From: Heligmosomoides polygyrus polygyrus | Taxonomy: Eukaryota > Nematoda > Chromadorea > Rhabditida > Heligmosomidae | DNA: 64,000 nt | Assembly: GCA_947396885.1 (NCBI GenBank) | Contig: OX377201.1 | Coordinates: 69,104,983-69,168,982, forward strand | Reading direction: 5' to 3' | Shown: positions 11,458-22,191 of the stretch, one piece after another | Layout of the letters: every line of letters starts with the position of its first letter | Numbering within the stretch: the stretch's first letter is position 1 | Program-made: the position numbers and the translations under genes | Notes under the pieces: generated by a model | Told to the model about the DNA's origin: nothing | Database searches by the model: none | Seen by the model: the letters and a program-made list of their open reading frames with translations, nothing else

Positions 11458-11650
11458 TCTCGCCCAAACCTCGCCCAGGGGGTTATTTGGGATGCTGATC
11501 ACTAATCTGACATCCGTTCTTGAAGTCCGGCCGATTACATTAGGCACGGGTGAGTGAGACTGTTAATGGTCACCGATTTTGTCCAAACATCGTCTTTGGA
11601 GGTTATCTGGCGTGCTGATCACATCAGCCTGACATCCGGTTTTAGTATCA
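11458..11650. repeat. Two diverged direct repeats related to the palindrome arms
   Basis: GGTTATTTGGGATGCTGATC (about 11480) and GGTTATCTGGCGTGCTGATC (about 11600) each precede (C)TGACATCCG. A similar phrase, GGTTATTTGGAGCGCCAATT, occurs in the 41.5-kb palindrome arm, so they may share an ancestor. Confidence 0.4.
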
Positions 11651-12082
11651 CGATGAATTCCTTATTGTTAGGTTTGCATTATGTTTATTGACGTAGACAA
11701 AGCCTACGTGGAGAACAACAAACTAGCAGTAATCAATACAAGTAGGGTAACACAAGACAGCACAAAAGGGGAATATTAAAATAAAGGAGGTTATAAAAAG
11801 AATAGCGCAAAAAATTAGGAACAGCAGTGAACAGCAAGGCACATAGCATAAGAAAGTAATCAAATAAAACACGCGGCTATCGGGAACCTTTTACACAAAA
11901 CAGCTTCTCTGCCCTACTCCTAAAACTATCAAAAGACATGCTTACCAACGCCGGGGACCAAATATTATTAAGCTGTGGTACCGCTCTGACTGAAAAAAAG
12001 TTAACATATACTTGTGTTCTGACAAGTGAAGCCCTGAATTTAGTGGCACTCCCTCTAGTTCTAGACAGAGTTGGGGAGAAAT

Positions 12083-12157
12083 TCTTTATTTTTATTATTT
12101 TTATTTTATTTATTTTTGTTATTTATTTTATTTATTTCAATTTTTAAATTATTTATC
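12083..12157. repeat. T-rich simple repeat
   Basis: An expansion of TTTAT/TTTATT units inside the CR1 tail region. Confidence 0.8.
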
Positions 12158-13688
12158 TAGTGAAGCCGTTCCCGTTAAAATCTTGAAGGCCATAAGAAGG
12201 TCACTCCTCAATCTTCTACTACTTAAACTTTGCAACCCGTACAAATGACGCCTATGAACACCATTGGGAACGAACTGGTCGCCCAGGCCAGAACACCTCA
12301 TGGCCAGCTCACAAGTGAAGTGTTGTTTTGAGCTCTAATAAGGCGATGCCCTTCTTTTTATAAGGGCTAAACACAGACGTTCCCGATTCGACTAGTGGTC
12401 CTACATAGTTCTTGTTTGCATTAACAAGTGTTCTTGGATTCCCACTCCTCAAGGCTTTAAATAGATTATACGCTAACGCCAATGAGGATATAAAATTATA
12501 ATGGGCCTCAAAAGAAAGTTTATGATTGAAACGGAATCCCTTATTTCGTGCACCCTTTCTAAGGTAACAGAGCCTATTCTTTATTCAAATGAATGGAAAT
12601 TCTTACCTATGCAAAAAAGCTTAGTCTTGTCATGTCAGCAGCAGGAGGTAACCCCCACTTGTGAGCAGGTGACGATCTGATAAATAGAATCCTGAAGAGA
12701 TAAGGAATCCTTTACACTCTCTATAACCCTATAAACCTTCGCATCATCGGCGTACACCGTGACCGCTTACTGAGAAATCAAAGACGGCAACTCAGCTGTA
12801 TAGACCAAGAAGAAAGGGGACTCAAAACCCCACCTTGCGGAACCCCGCAGGGTATGTTAAAAACTGAGAACTGGCTGCCTATACGGACTTGGAATGTACG
12901 ACAATGTAAAAAGTTGCCAATCCAAGCAAGGATTCTGTAGTGAATCCCAAACGATTCAATTTTTTTCAGCGGCAAATTTATAGGAGCATTATCAAAGGCT
13001 TTGGAAAAATCAAAATAGATCACATAGGTGGCTTTTTTGCTATCAGGGCCTATCATTAAAGGAACTCAACAGAGCCGTCTCAGTTGACTCTACCCTACGG
13101 AAACCGTGTTGAAAAAGTGGACAAAGGCCTTGCTCGTCGAAGTATTTAATCAATTTACGTTTAGCAATTTTCTCAAACACTAACGAAAACTGATGCAATA
13201 CTAACCGGCCGATAACTTAGAGGACAGTGAAATGGAGGTTTCTTAGGCACAGGGACAACGACAGAGTGCCTACAACGTTTTGGTACTTCAGCTAGCCCAC
13301 TTGGTTACGATTTGAATAATTTGGTCTGCATAGAACCAGATGGTCGGCTGAATTACAGATTTCACCTTAGAAACTTTTGCAGTTGGAAAAACATGTAACT
13401 CAGAGTGCACGTTATGAGATTCTTTAGCAAACAGCTCATCCTTGTCAGCGTCGGTATCGCTAACACCACCAGAACGTATAAGGGTAGGAGTCTTAAATTG
13501 TTTTTAACCACATGCGAATATATTCGAAGGGTCCTTAGCGGCGGCCAATTTACTTTCGACAAATGTAGTGAAGCTTTTAAGTGCCTTTTTAACTTTGACA
13601 TTATAAAACTTGTTCCTAGCCCATTCCTCTAAACTGCCAATTTTAGTTGCACTATTCTATACGGAAGAGCATTCTGTCGAAGTACATA

Positions 13689-14969
13689 TTAGATTGTAAC
13701 GAAATAAATGGCACTGAACCACTGTAAATTGAAACAGTTAATATCTCGGCTTGTGGGCAAGTTTATTAATTGAAATAAAGACATTCTGATTCTACACATC
13801 TTTGCCAACGTGACACAGGCTTTTTTATCCCAGTATCATAAAAATCAGAAGTTCTGGAATTGACGAAATCTTCGAAGGCACTTTCGGCATCCTGTTGGTA
13901 TTTGAATATTTCCCTACCAAGAAGTCACCAAGATGCTGGAAGAAACGGTAGTCTGTTGGGGAGAGGTCGGGAGAAAACGGAGGATGTGGTAGAGTTTCAA
14001 TGCTCAGCTCATTCAATTTCTGCAACGTCATTCGTGCTACATGGGGGCGAGCATTGTCGTGCAGAAGGAAAACTCGCCTTCGGTTTACCAAGGCCGGCCG
14101 GATATCCTACAACTTTTTCATCATTTCTTCAATTTCAATGCAGTACTTCTCTGTCGTGATGGGTTCACCGGAAGGGAGGAAGCTGTGGTGAATAATTCCC
14201 AGCGAACACCACCATACTGTCACCATTACTTTCTTTTGGTGCAATTCCGGCTTCGCAAAAACCTTGGGGCTCTCATCGCTGTCCACCCACTGTGCCGATC
14301 GTCGCCTGTTGTCGTACATTATCCATTTCTCGTCACAGGTTACGATGCGATCAAGGAATGGGTCCGTTTCGTTCCGTAGAAGCAGTGCGGACGAGATCTC
14401 ATATCGTCGGTTTCTTTGCTCCTCAGACAGCTCGTGAGGCACCCATCTTTCCAGCTTTTTGGTCTTTCCAATTTCCTTCAGATGCCGGGCAGCTGTGTTG
14501 TGACTGACGCCAAGAACCTTCGCTTTCTCCCTGGTACCTTTGTGTGGATCATCCTCTACCACATCTCTCAGCCTGTCCTCATCAACATCACTATGCCTCC
14601 CACGACCTTCATGTTCTTCCAAGCTCTCATCTCCATTCAGGAACTTCTGATACAACGATACGCCGTCCGAATTGTGGAACATCCTTGACCGAATGCGGCG
14701 TTGATCTTCTCGTCCGCCTCCTTAGCTGTAGTGCCCAGCTTGAATTCATACAAGTAAATGCCTCGGATTACCCTTTTGTCCATCTGCAAAAAAGTCAATG
14801 AAACTCTAAAGTTTTCCCACTTTTACATAGAAAATTTGGTACTCTCCGGTAGAGCAAAGTTTGCGCTTCTAAATGATATGCCACATGTTACGGTTTGTTC
14901 TTGATCAAACGCGTAAAGACGCGCCAAAAAATGGCGCGAGCCAGTACCATTTAATTCGTTACAACCTAA
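13689..14969 (-). mobile_element. mariner-family DNA transposon, complete ends
   Basis: The 1281-bp element has terminal inverted repeats of about 28 bp: TTAGATTGTAACGAAATAAA on the left and, reversed, TTAGGTTGTAACGAATTAAA on the right. They are flanked by TA at 13687-13688 and 14970-14971. Size, TA target and transposase all fit mariner. A mariner called bandit is known from the hookworm Ancylostoma; whether this is the same lineage cannot be told without alignment. Confidence 0.95.
13765..14783 (-). pseudogene. mariner transposase, disabled
   Basis: The frame runs from ATG at 14783 to TAA at 13765, about 340 codons, the normal length. It carries an N-terminal helix-turn-helix region, the linker motif WVPHEL, and all three catalytic Asp: TCDEKW, LLHDNARPH and SPDLSPTDYRFF. 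The last two are 34 residues apart, the classic D34D. Lesions: a frameshift at about 14640-14665, an in-frame TAG at 14107-14109 between the catalytic halves, and a frameshift near 13900 before the C-terminal FYDTG...RW segment. It would have cut and pasted the element at TA sites; it is now non-functional. Confidence 0.93.
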
Positions 14970-15084
14970 TATTTAGGCAATTTAAGTCTGTTCTTAATAA
15001 CTTTACGAAGAGGGATAAACAACTCGATGATGTCATGTAAAATCGCCAAGAACGACTCATAATTTTCATCCACTGTGGACACAT

Positions 15085-15240
15085 GGCGGGGTGGCGTTCT
15101 ATCCCCCGCCCTTTAAACAGAGGCGTGGCAAATGTCTGCGTCTCCACTATCTCGTAAGGCAGCCACTAGACTCTCGAGCAATCGCAGGGGGTTGGGGGTG
15201 GGCGGGCCAGGGGGATGAGGGGATAGAACGCTCGACCCCC
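15085..15240. mobile_element. 156-bp MITE with 9-bp target duplication
   Basis: Inverted ends GGCGGGGTGGCGTTCTATCC and, reversed from the right, GGGGGTCGAGCGTTCTATCC, with exact 9-bp flanks TGGACACAT at 15076-15084 and 15241-15249. It lies inside the CR1 linker, and its removal restores the LINE frame. A 9-bp duplication suggests a Mutator-like or similar transposase supplied in trans. Confidence 0.8.
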
Positions 15241-15499
15241 TGGACACATTACCCAGCTATCCAATCAAATCAGTATTCGCGAGATAATTCCTAACAGCAA
15301 CATAGTCAGCGTTCCTGAAGTCTCTAACACAGCATGTTTCACTTGAAAGGGCATTAGAATCAACAGTGAGCTCAACCGCTGAGGAATGATCACTGCACAA
15401 CCTGAACATTACTGACGAGACTGACTCCATTAGTGAGCAAGATGTCGAGAAGTGGGCGACCACGGGTTGGCTGCATCAAAAGCTGGGAGTTACGGTAGG

Positions 15500-16270
15500 A
15501 ACAGACAAAAAAAAAAACAATTCAGAATGATTGCCAGAACTACTCGAGGATGTTAAGTGGATCTTTATTAGTGCGGCGTGACGTTTCGACTACCCGTCAT
15601 CTTCAAAGCATGGGTTTCGGTTTGCCGGTTTATTCCTCCAAGAGCCTTAGTCACCTATCGTATAGCCGTGGTCACTATACGTAACCTATAGCAATAAGCC
15701 GAAATTTCAAAAACGGATATGAGACTCGGTATCAGCACCCCAAACAACCTGCTTGACGTACTTCTTATCCTGCGTGAAGATTGAGTCCAAGCTGCTCGGG
15801 TAGGGAATCGGAAGAGATTTGCGCGACACAGGTCGACTCGTCAGATTGGGGTTTGGCATGCTTCTGGAAAGGGCGGAAGTGGTAACTTCTCTAATGGGCT
15901 TCAGTAGGTAGCATACAAACATACAAATACGATAAGCACGAAAACAGACTGCAGTCACGAGATATATGGGCACGGCATGGAGAGTCTCATTACTTCCCCC
16001 ACCCCCTCCCCTAATATTGCCAGTGAAATCGGCTTTCCTTCACACTTTCCGGTTCTCTAACTCTATATGCTAGACTTTGTACGTCTGTGCGTTAGGTTAT
16101 AAAGGGTATGGGTGCAACTCCAGAAAGGGGTTCACCCTTATTTAAGGAGCCAGCTGTGACCAGAGACTCTGCCAGATTCTGCACCGACATCGTTGGAACG
16201 ATCTCACAGAAATTATCATAACTCTGTTAGTTTTTCGAAATTAAAAAACCCTGTCACTTAAAAAATTGAA
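15500..16270. other. No gene recognised; retroelement-like motif
   Basis: A short stretch at about 15585-15615 reads, on the minus strand, GAAGATGACGGGTAGTCGAAAC, preceding GTCACG. An 88-codon minus frame at 15707-15973 has no recognised domain. The stretch may be retroelement end sequence. Confidence 0.25.
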
Positions 16271-16273
16271 GAA

Positions 16274-16413
16274 AAATGCTTTCTTACCATATAAGAAACT
16301 GTTTTCGGAAAGGTCTTTATGCGGGGCGGGGTAGGTTCGGCACGTGTTTCGCCAACAATTGACCACAAATTGAAGCTACCGCCAAGGCGGTTCCTCTATG
16401 GTAAGAAAGCATT
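16274..16413. repeat. Inverted repeat, about 17-bp arms
   Basis: AATGCTTTCTTACCAT at about 16275 and ATGGTAAGAAAGCATT at about 16398 are exact complements about 107 bp apart. It may be a small MITE; target duplication is not evident. Confidence 0.55.
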
Positions 16414-16609
16414 TCTTCTCTAGTTTTCAAAAGTGATAGGGGATTTTTTTTTCGAAACTCGAAAAACGTTTTCTCTTTACTTTTTCCTCTTTTTTTTTCG
16501 CTCAAAAATTTAACCCTTCCTCCCAGCATAAAGGCTTCTTTTATAAAAAACTGGTTCTTATATATTAAGAAAGCACTTTCTTCCATTTTCACAAATTGAT
16601 GGATCTTCA

Positions 16610-16830
16610 AAAAACTTACCGAGTTAAGTTGTTACAGGATGCTTTGTTACGATCGAAACTCTTGCGCCAAGCGGGACTCGAACCCGCATCTCCTGCTTTC
16701 CGGGCAGCGATGTTCGCCTTACACCACCGGCGCTGTTTGATCGCACGTAACATCCGCGATATCCTCCAGGTCTGTCAGCACCCACCCGTGATACGGGGAT
16801 GGGCCCGCCGCTGATATCAGCATGGAACCG
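16610..16830 (-). mobile_element. tRNA-containing repeat, family B, copy 2
   Basis: This shares with 11100-11285 both the tRNA-like unit and the upstream segment (GTCTTCAGCTTAACCGGTTC on the minus strand). The direct repeat TACCGAGTTAAG occurs at about 16617 and again at about 16987. The two copies may bound a larger mobile unit that includes the facing tRNA-like piece at 16878-16965. Confidence 0.55.
16663..16733 (-). tRNA. tRNA-like unit (probable pseudogene inside repeat)
   Basis: The 71-nt minus-strand unit folds as a cloverleaf. It has a 7-bp acceptor (GCGCCGG/TTGGCGC, two G-U pairs), a 4-bp D stem with GG in the loop, a 4-bp anticodon stem with loop CCGGAAA, and a perfect 5-bp T stem with TTCGAGT. 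Position 33 is C instead of U, and the formal anticodon would be GGA, yet there is no long variable arm as serine tRNA needs. Its repeat context argues against a working gene. Confidence 0.45.
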
Positions 16831-16856
16831 GTTAAGCTGAAGACCTTACTAGTAAT

Positions 16857-16986
16857 AATGTTTTACCACATTTGCTTAAGCCTTGAGCAGCTGGTAGAGA
16901 GGCTATATGTTGTTACAGGATGTTGCAGAGGATGCGGGTTCGAGTCCCGCTTGGCGCAAGAGTACGCAAATGAGGTAAAACATTGT
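16857..16986. repeat. 19-bp inverted repeat enclosing a plus-strand tRNA-like piece
   Basis: AATGTTTTACCACATTTGC at about 16857 and GCAAATGAGGTAAAACATT at about 16967 pair with one mismatch. Between them, 16888-16962 has CAGCTGGTAGAGAGGC (A-box-like) and GGATGCGGGTTCGAGTCCCG (B box), ending TTGGCGCA. It is a degenerate tRNA-like unit facing the one at 16663-16733. Confidence 0.5.
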
Positions 16987-17039
16987 TACCGAGTTAAGAT
17001 CATTTTTGTGAACATCCAATTTGGTCGCTCCAATGAGGA

Positions 17040-18060
17040 CGGTGGAAGATCGACCCGAGGTCGATCTAATCTGCTTAATTCAGAAAATTATGATTTTTTT
17101 TACTGCCGATTGGTCAATATATAGTTTTTTTGTGGAAAAATTTTAGCTGTACAATTGGTCTACTTCAAGTAAAAATAAGTAAATTTGTATGAAAAAACGA
17201 GAATTTTGAATACGATCCGCCATGATCATATCGAAGATCTCTCCGAAGAAGCTTGGTTTTTTTATTGTATAGTAATCACGACTTAAGACATTATATGGTA
17301 CAATTTCACTTTCTGATGTTCCTTCCTTCAGAATGTAGAAAATGTTTCCACGAGAAATCCATTCTTCAGTTGTGATCGATGATATCAGAGAAGGTAGTAG
17401 CCGCACGTAGACTGCCATAAATCAGAGATTTTTTGGAGCTTGCTAAAAATTCACAAAGCTTTAGAAACTGTAAGAAATGTGAATTCCATGCATTAAAAAG
17501 CAGGTTGCAGAAAAGCAGCTTCAAGCGGGGCAATATTTTTTTGAAAAATGATGCAAAATCGGGATCATACAGAAGGTCGATCCAGAAAGGCATAGTCTTA
17601 TCACTGTGTGTCAAACAGGGCTTAAAATTTCTAGAATACAATTTCCCTTTCTGATGCTGTTTCCTGCATCAGAAAGTGAAAGAGAGAAAATTCCTTGACA
17701 AGTCCACCTTCAGTTGCCATCCCGTGATCGATTCGAAGAGCGCTTCAAAAGGTCTTGTAGGGAAAGCACTTAAACCATCCTTAGTAATTAACACTTGAAT
17801 ACACTTGAAATTTCATGAAGTGCAATTTCGGATGTAGATATCGCTCTTTCAGGTAGAAAACTGTCGTGACCATAACATTCTGGAAAAATCTGAAAAATTG
17901 AAGACCTCTTATGAAATCGAAATTTGCCGGCAGAAGATCTTTATTTTTACTATTGGACAAGCATCATTAAAATTTTTTTTTAAATATTCAATTCCATATT
18001 CTTAACTATAGGAAACGAAGGTGAGTCGCCACATTGTCGTATCCACATCAGTAAAAAACA
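17040..18060. other. AT-rich, internally repetitive, no gene recognised
   Basis: AGATCGACCCGAGGTCGATCT at about 17048 is a near-perfect palindrome. Diverged repeats of a phrase like ACAATTTC..TTTCTGATG..TTCC occur near 17310, 17640 and 17820. No coding motif is seen. Confidence 0.35.
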
Positions 18061-18089
18061 ACCAATTAAGAGATACAAACATTACCTAA

Positions 18090-18290
18090 AAACCTGAAAA
18101 GTATAAGAGAATCCTCTGCCAAACCCGAGAGAGTATACGATACTCCCTCTCCTTCTCCCCCCCCCCCCCAAAAAAAAATGGGGCCACAGTACGACACCCC
18201 CCCCCGCTTTGATTCTCGAACCTCAAGCTTGAGCCTGCTCGTAACCCTAACCACTTCACACCTTGTTATTGTACAGGGGAATGGGCATAA
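18090..18290 (-). mobile_element. Possible tRNA-derived repeat, family C
   Basis: On the minus strand AAGTGGTTAGGGTTACGAGC followed by TTGAGGTTCGAGAATCAAAG gives an A-box-like and a B-box-like pair at a tRNA-like distance. A G-run (18159-18170 region) comes next. Single copy in this window, so the call is tentative. Confidence 0.35.
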
Positions 18291-18299
18291 CATTTGGTA

Positions 18300-19215
18300 A
18301 GAATCGGGACGCGCACAGGAAACAAAAAATCGATATATCTGTAGCTCTGAAACATTTTAGACACCAGGAGCCGTATGCTCGTTTCCCCCCTTTGGGGAAA
18401 ATCCAATCAATATCAAGATACCTTATCATGCCCACTCCCCCATCAGGGGAGACTCGGGGTAGACGAGCATACGGCCTCAGCCAGCAACGAGTAAAGTAAC
18501 AGGAACAGGAAAGACTAACAACATTTCAGCAACGCGCAGCCGATTGGATAACATGTTCTCGATAATACGCTCACGTTCCCTGGAGAAGGCCGTTCAACTG
18601 CAAGCCAAGAGTGGTCAGTTCGACTCACCCGTACTAACTAACCGGTCGTGCAATGAAAGAGTGGATTTCTGTGGAGCGGCTGGAAGCTGTGAACGAAGAC
18701 GAGAAGTGCTTAAGTTGAAACTGGAGGTCTGTTCCACGACTCACGAGACCTTTCTCATCTTTAGGGTCACAAGGTTGTACAGCTGGACCTATTCGCCCTC
18801 GGGACGGTACGCTGTCGACTTCGACTACAAGGTGTGCACCGTGAATCATTCGCGAGTACCAGCAGTTTGTGCTTGATCTCTCTTACGTTGCGGCTAAAGG
18901 AGGCTGCTTTGTTTAGGAGATTAATCAGCTCGAAGACGAACCGGACACGCATTACTATTTCTTCCGTTTTTTTGTACTCGATATCTTCGAAAAGTCTTGG
19001 TGCCCCTACACTGTAAACACAGGACCTTTTAAGGTGAACAGTCTTTAATATGCTAAATAACCGTTTCGATTCTAACCGGAAGTAGCACATCGCGCTTTTC
19101 TTGGCGCCACTCCGTTGAAATTGTCTGACCATGAGAGCTTCACTTGTGGCTGAGTTCATTTAGACACCCCCTGTGACCTAACGGTTTTTATGGCAGTTGG
19201 GTTAACGCCCAAAGG
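18300..19215. other. No gene recognised
   Basis: Overlapping frames on both strands (110 codons plus at 18544-18876; 130 codons minus at 18767-19159) have no domain that I can name and cannot both be real. A 17-bp inverted repeat CCGTATGCTCG...CGAGCATACGG spans about 18370-18476. Confidence 0.3.
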
Positions 19216-19394
19216 TGCTAGTTGGTGGTGGCCACTCTTAAATGATTTCCCTACATAACGAAACAGTAAGTGGGCATCACCATCCTACTATCCTATCCTA
19301 TCCTACTATATATAAAAGAGTAAGCGGTTGTCCGTCCGTCCGTCTATCCGTCCGTCCGTCTGCTCATCCGTCTGGCCTCTCCTAGACGTCGAGT

Positions 19395-19720
19395 AAAGGC
19401 GTCCGGGTTCAGACCAGGTGTCACCCATGTCGCGTTGAGAGCGTTAGAAGACGTGTCACCCATGTTGCGCAAAGGGCGTTCGGGTTCATAAGACATGTCA
19501 CTGATGTCCTTCAACAGACGTCTGGCTTGAGAAGATGTGTTGCCGAAGTCGTGCAACAGGCGCTCGGATTCAGAAGGCATGTTAGCGATTTCACGCAAGG
19601 GGTGTCTGGGCTCAGAAGAGGTGTTACGGCCTTCACGCAAGCGGTGTCTGGATTGAGAAGAGATGTCACCTATGTCACGCAAGGGGTGTCAGGATTCCGA
19701 ACACGTGTAATGGAGACCAC
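19395..19720. repeat. 42-bp minisatellite inside Helitron copy 1
   Basis: About seven to eight diverged units of 42 bp, each with the pattern GTGTCACC(G/C)ATGTC(G/A)CGCAA then GGGCGTTCGGGTTCAGAAGA. As 42 is divisible by three, the array stays open in several frames and yields artificial 14-residue repeats such as PLRDIGDTSSEPRH on the minus strand. Confidence 0.8.
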
Positions 19721-19739
19721 TAAAGGGAAGACCAGTAAG

Positions 19740-20200
19740 AAGGGGTCCAGTGAAGGGTGGGAGGACCAGTAAGGGTAGGACCTTTAATGAGAGCCAGTGA
19801 CGGCCAATAAGGAATACCACTAAGGTGAGGGTTGGGGGGGGAGGGGAAGGGAAGTGAACGGAAACCAGTGAAGTGGGAGGGTCCTGTGAAGGGGAACCGG
19901 TAAAGGGGGAACCATTAACGGAGGACCAGTGAAGAGTGGACCAGTGAAGGTAGGACCACTAATGGCTGCCAGTGAAGGGGGGAGTGGACCAGTAAAGAGG
20001 ATCAGTGAAGGTAAGACCAGTAATGGTTTAGCTGTGAAGGGGTGGGGGCAGTAAAGGAGGGACCGGTAAAGGGAACCACTTATGGGGCCAGTGAAGGGGG
20101 CTGCCAAAAGAGGGGGATCAGTCAAGAGGGGACCAGTGAAGGTGGGACCAGTAATAGAAAGGGGATCGGTGGAAGGAATCTGTAAGGGCGGACCAGTACT
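19740..20200. repeat. Degenerate GGACCAGT-AAGGGG array in Helitron copy 1
   Basis: Irregular short repeats of about 15-30 bp around GGACCAGTGAAGG/GGACCAGTAAAGG. The same array type fills the Helitron copies at 31.78-32.38 and 33.10-33.67 kb. Confidence 0.75.
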
Positions 20201-21636
20201 TTGTTCTCACTATCGTCCAACGTGTATGTGACAGAAATGTCGCACGACGTGCATCTAGATCAAGAAGATGTGCCACAGATCAAACATTGCGAAGCATGCG
20301 TTGGATTTTCAGATGACCTTTGAAAGGCAGCGTGTGCGTGTACATGCCCCTCACTGTCACTGCTGACTGATGCTCACTACATTTTTCTGCTTGTATCTAC
20401 CTGCACATAGGTAAAGGGGTATTGTGTAATGTCGGGGGGGGGGGGGGGGGGAGGGGGGTAGAGAGAATAACTTCGGAGGATTATTATGGCCGTCGGATAT
20501 TTAGCGGTATAGAGCTATCACAAGATTATCACAATCTGTTCTTCGCCACGTCGAGAATTTGTACTTCGGAGTATAAATCGGCGTAAGTGCGATAGAGGGT
20601 GGTATGGCTTCATAAAAGCAGTTTTGAAGATTGTGCCCTATCGTCCCGCTTTCCCGTAAAACCAGTTTTTAACTGTGGCGCGAGTAAGAAGGCCTAGGCG
20701 GTGGTGTTCTATTATCAGGTTTTGGGGGCGAAGCCCCCAACCACACGTTTGACGGCCGCTAGGCCGCTGAACGTCTGGTATATAAATAAGTAAGCTACAC
20801 CAACCTGCTTGCCCAGATAGATAGTTTTCGAGTTCGTAGTCGGGAAAGGGGAATCTAAAAAGGATCTTTCTCGGTGTAGGTCAAGTGAAGTAGGACCTCA
20901 TTACTAAATAGATTTGAACCGAAAAAGAATCATCTTCTAGCAAATAAGATAATAACATTAGAAATAAAATAAAAAGAGGCCAAAGCACCATCGATCAGTT
21001 ATCGTTTTGGGTGCAGACAAGACAATTGCAGGTGGTTAGGTCCTAATCATTTGCAAACATCTCGACCTAGCTTACAAATGTTATTTATTTTTATGTTGTC
21101 TGTGTTATTTTTTTCAATTGATTTTGTTGGTGCAGTTACTTTCTATGAAATGAGATAGTCCTATATATTTCAATATTGAGCACACTCAGTTTCTATGAAA
21201 TCATTTAAGAGCGGCCACCACCAACTAGGACTGCAACGCGCAACATACTCCGTGACTTTAGTGATGCTACACCGACGGTGCGCACTCCAACAGTTGCCTT
21301 TACATGCAAACCGGAAGCTGTAGGCACCGTTTTTTAGTATGGTGCTGATTCCTCCCTGAAGCTTCAGTGAAGACTTAAAGTTTGCACCAGAGGGCACATT
21401 TGACGGCCAACGGTCTAAGGATGTAAACGAGGAAGTGCTACAACGCAACTATCAATGTGTTACGCACCAGATCGCTTGGAGTAACGATTGCATACTGTAC
21501 AGAGTGCCTTTCATGTGCGAGATAAGCGTACTTTTTAACGGCCTTATCAATGCAATAAAAAGTCTCGCTGAGGGGCTTTGGTGAATTCTGTGCCCGGTGT
21601 CATCCTTACATGGGACATCTGCGAACATATCCCAAC

Positions 21637-21836
21637 NNNNNNNNNNNNNNNNNNNNNNNNNNNNNNNNNNNNNNNNNNNNNNNNNNNNNNNNNNNNNNNN
21701 NNNNNNNNNNNNNNNNNNNNNNNNNNNNNNNNNNNNNNNNNNNNNNNNNNNNNNNNNNNNNNNNNNNNNNNNNNNNNNNNNNNNNNNNNNNNNNNNNNNN
21801 NNNNNNNNNNNNNNNNNNNNNNNNNNNNNNNNNNNN
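21637..21836. other. Assembly gap, 200 N
   Basis: Exactly 200 undetermined bases, a typical placeholder length. A C-run follows at 21844-21857 and another at 21896-21908. Open frames across it are artefacts. Confidence 0.99.
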
Positions 21837-22075
21837 TGGGCTGCCCCCCCCCCCCCTCTTCCGCGCATTGTGCTCTCTTTCCTAACGGAGGCTCTCCCCC
21901 CCCCCCCACAGGCACACTAGGATTGTGTTAGAGTAGCAGACTCTAGTACGAAAAGGGGCAAGAAAACTTCCTTGTCATAAGAGTGCATCTCCCGTGCTCG
22001 GATCACGCCGATATTCTGGCCCGCATTTGACATAAATTGAAAAGCCTCCATGAATTCGGGGCGCAATACGTGTTA

Positions 22076-22138
22076 AGGCTCGACCACACTTCTCTGCCTT
22101 TGCTGCGGCAGCAAAGGCAGCGAAGTGTGCTCGAGCCT
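22076..22138. mobile_element. 63-bp hairpin MITE, TTA target
   Basis: A near-perfect palindrome starting AGGCTCGACCACACTTC and ending GAAGTGTGCTCGAGCCT, flanked by TTA at 22073-22075 and 22139-22141. Confidence 0.65.
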
Positions 22139-22191
22139 TTAGGGGTGTACACTGTTGTGAACGCGACTTCTCCTACTCCTTTTGCCTACTA

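Larger units (their letters stand above)
11700..15470 (-). mobile_element. CR1/Jockey-type LINE relic, copy 2, split by two DNA transposons
   Basis: Sense is minus. Order: endonuclease end and linker (15470-15260; frames include DHSSAVEL and VRDFRNADYVAVRNYL), linker (15080-14972; DENYESFLAILHDIIELF), a 49-78-residue linker part (13688-13400), RT with YVIYFDFSKAFDNAP and CGVPQGGVLSPL (13056-12780), and a C-terminal tail near 12000-12250. The frame has many stops. Removing the MITE (15085-15240) and the mariner (13689-14969), with one target copy each, restores a continuous linker. This dates the LINE as older than both. A T-rich simple repeat (12083-12157) lies in the tail. Confidence 0.8.
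19301..20778 (+). mobile_element. Helitron-like element, copy 1
   Basis: It begins TCCTACTATATATAAAAGAG after an A and ends ...AACGTCTGG before a T. The hairpin GCGGCC/GGCCGC-type stem (here CGGCCGCTAGGCCG) sits 11 nt before the end. A|TC start, CTRR end, sub-terminal hairpin and absence of target duplication are Helitron hallmarks. It carries a CCGTC-rich leader, a 42-bp minisatellite and a GGACCAGT(G/A)AAGG-type array, and no replicase: non-autonomous. Confidence 0.75.

Noticed and set aside
14416..14801. Plus-strand frames of 85-90 codons
   Set aside because: These are antisense shadows of the mariner transposase.
15585..15615. Hammerhead ribozyme
   Set aside because: The minus strand has GATGAC...GTCGAAAC, superficially like a hammerhead core, but the CUGANGA segment and the three helices do not form as needed.
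16663..16733. Functional serine tRNA
   Set aside because: Formal anticodon GGA, but C at position 33 and no long variable arm. It lies in a repeat present twice in the window.
20431..20457. G-run as a telomere or regulatory G4
   Set aside because: Homopolymer G/C runs occur at many places here (7774, 18159, 21844, 31921, 33448, 61092) and vary in length. There is no TTAGGC telomeric repeat. They are probably slippage-prone tracts.
21452..21931. Open frames of 90-140 codons across the N block
   Set aside because: They exist only because undetermined bases contain no stops.
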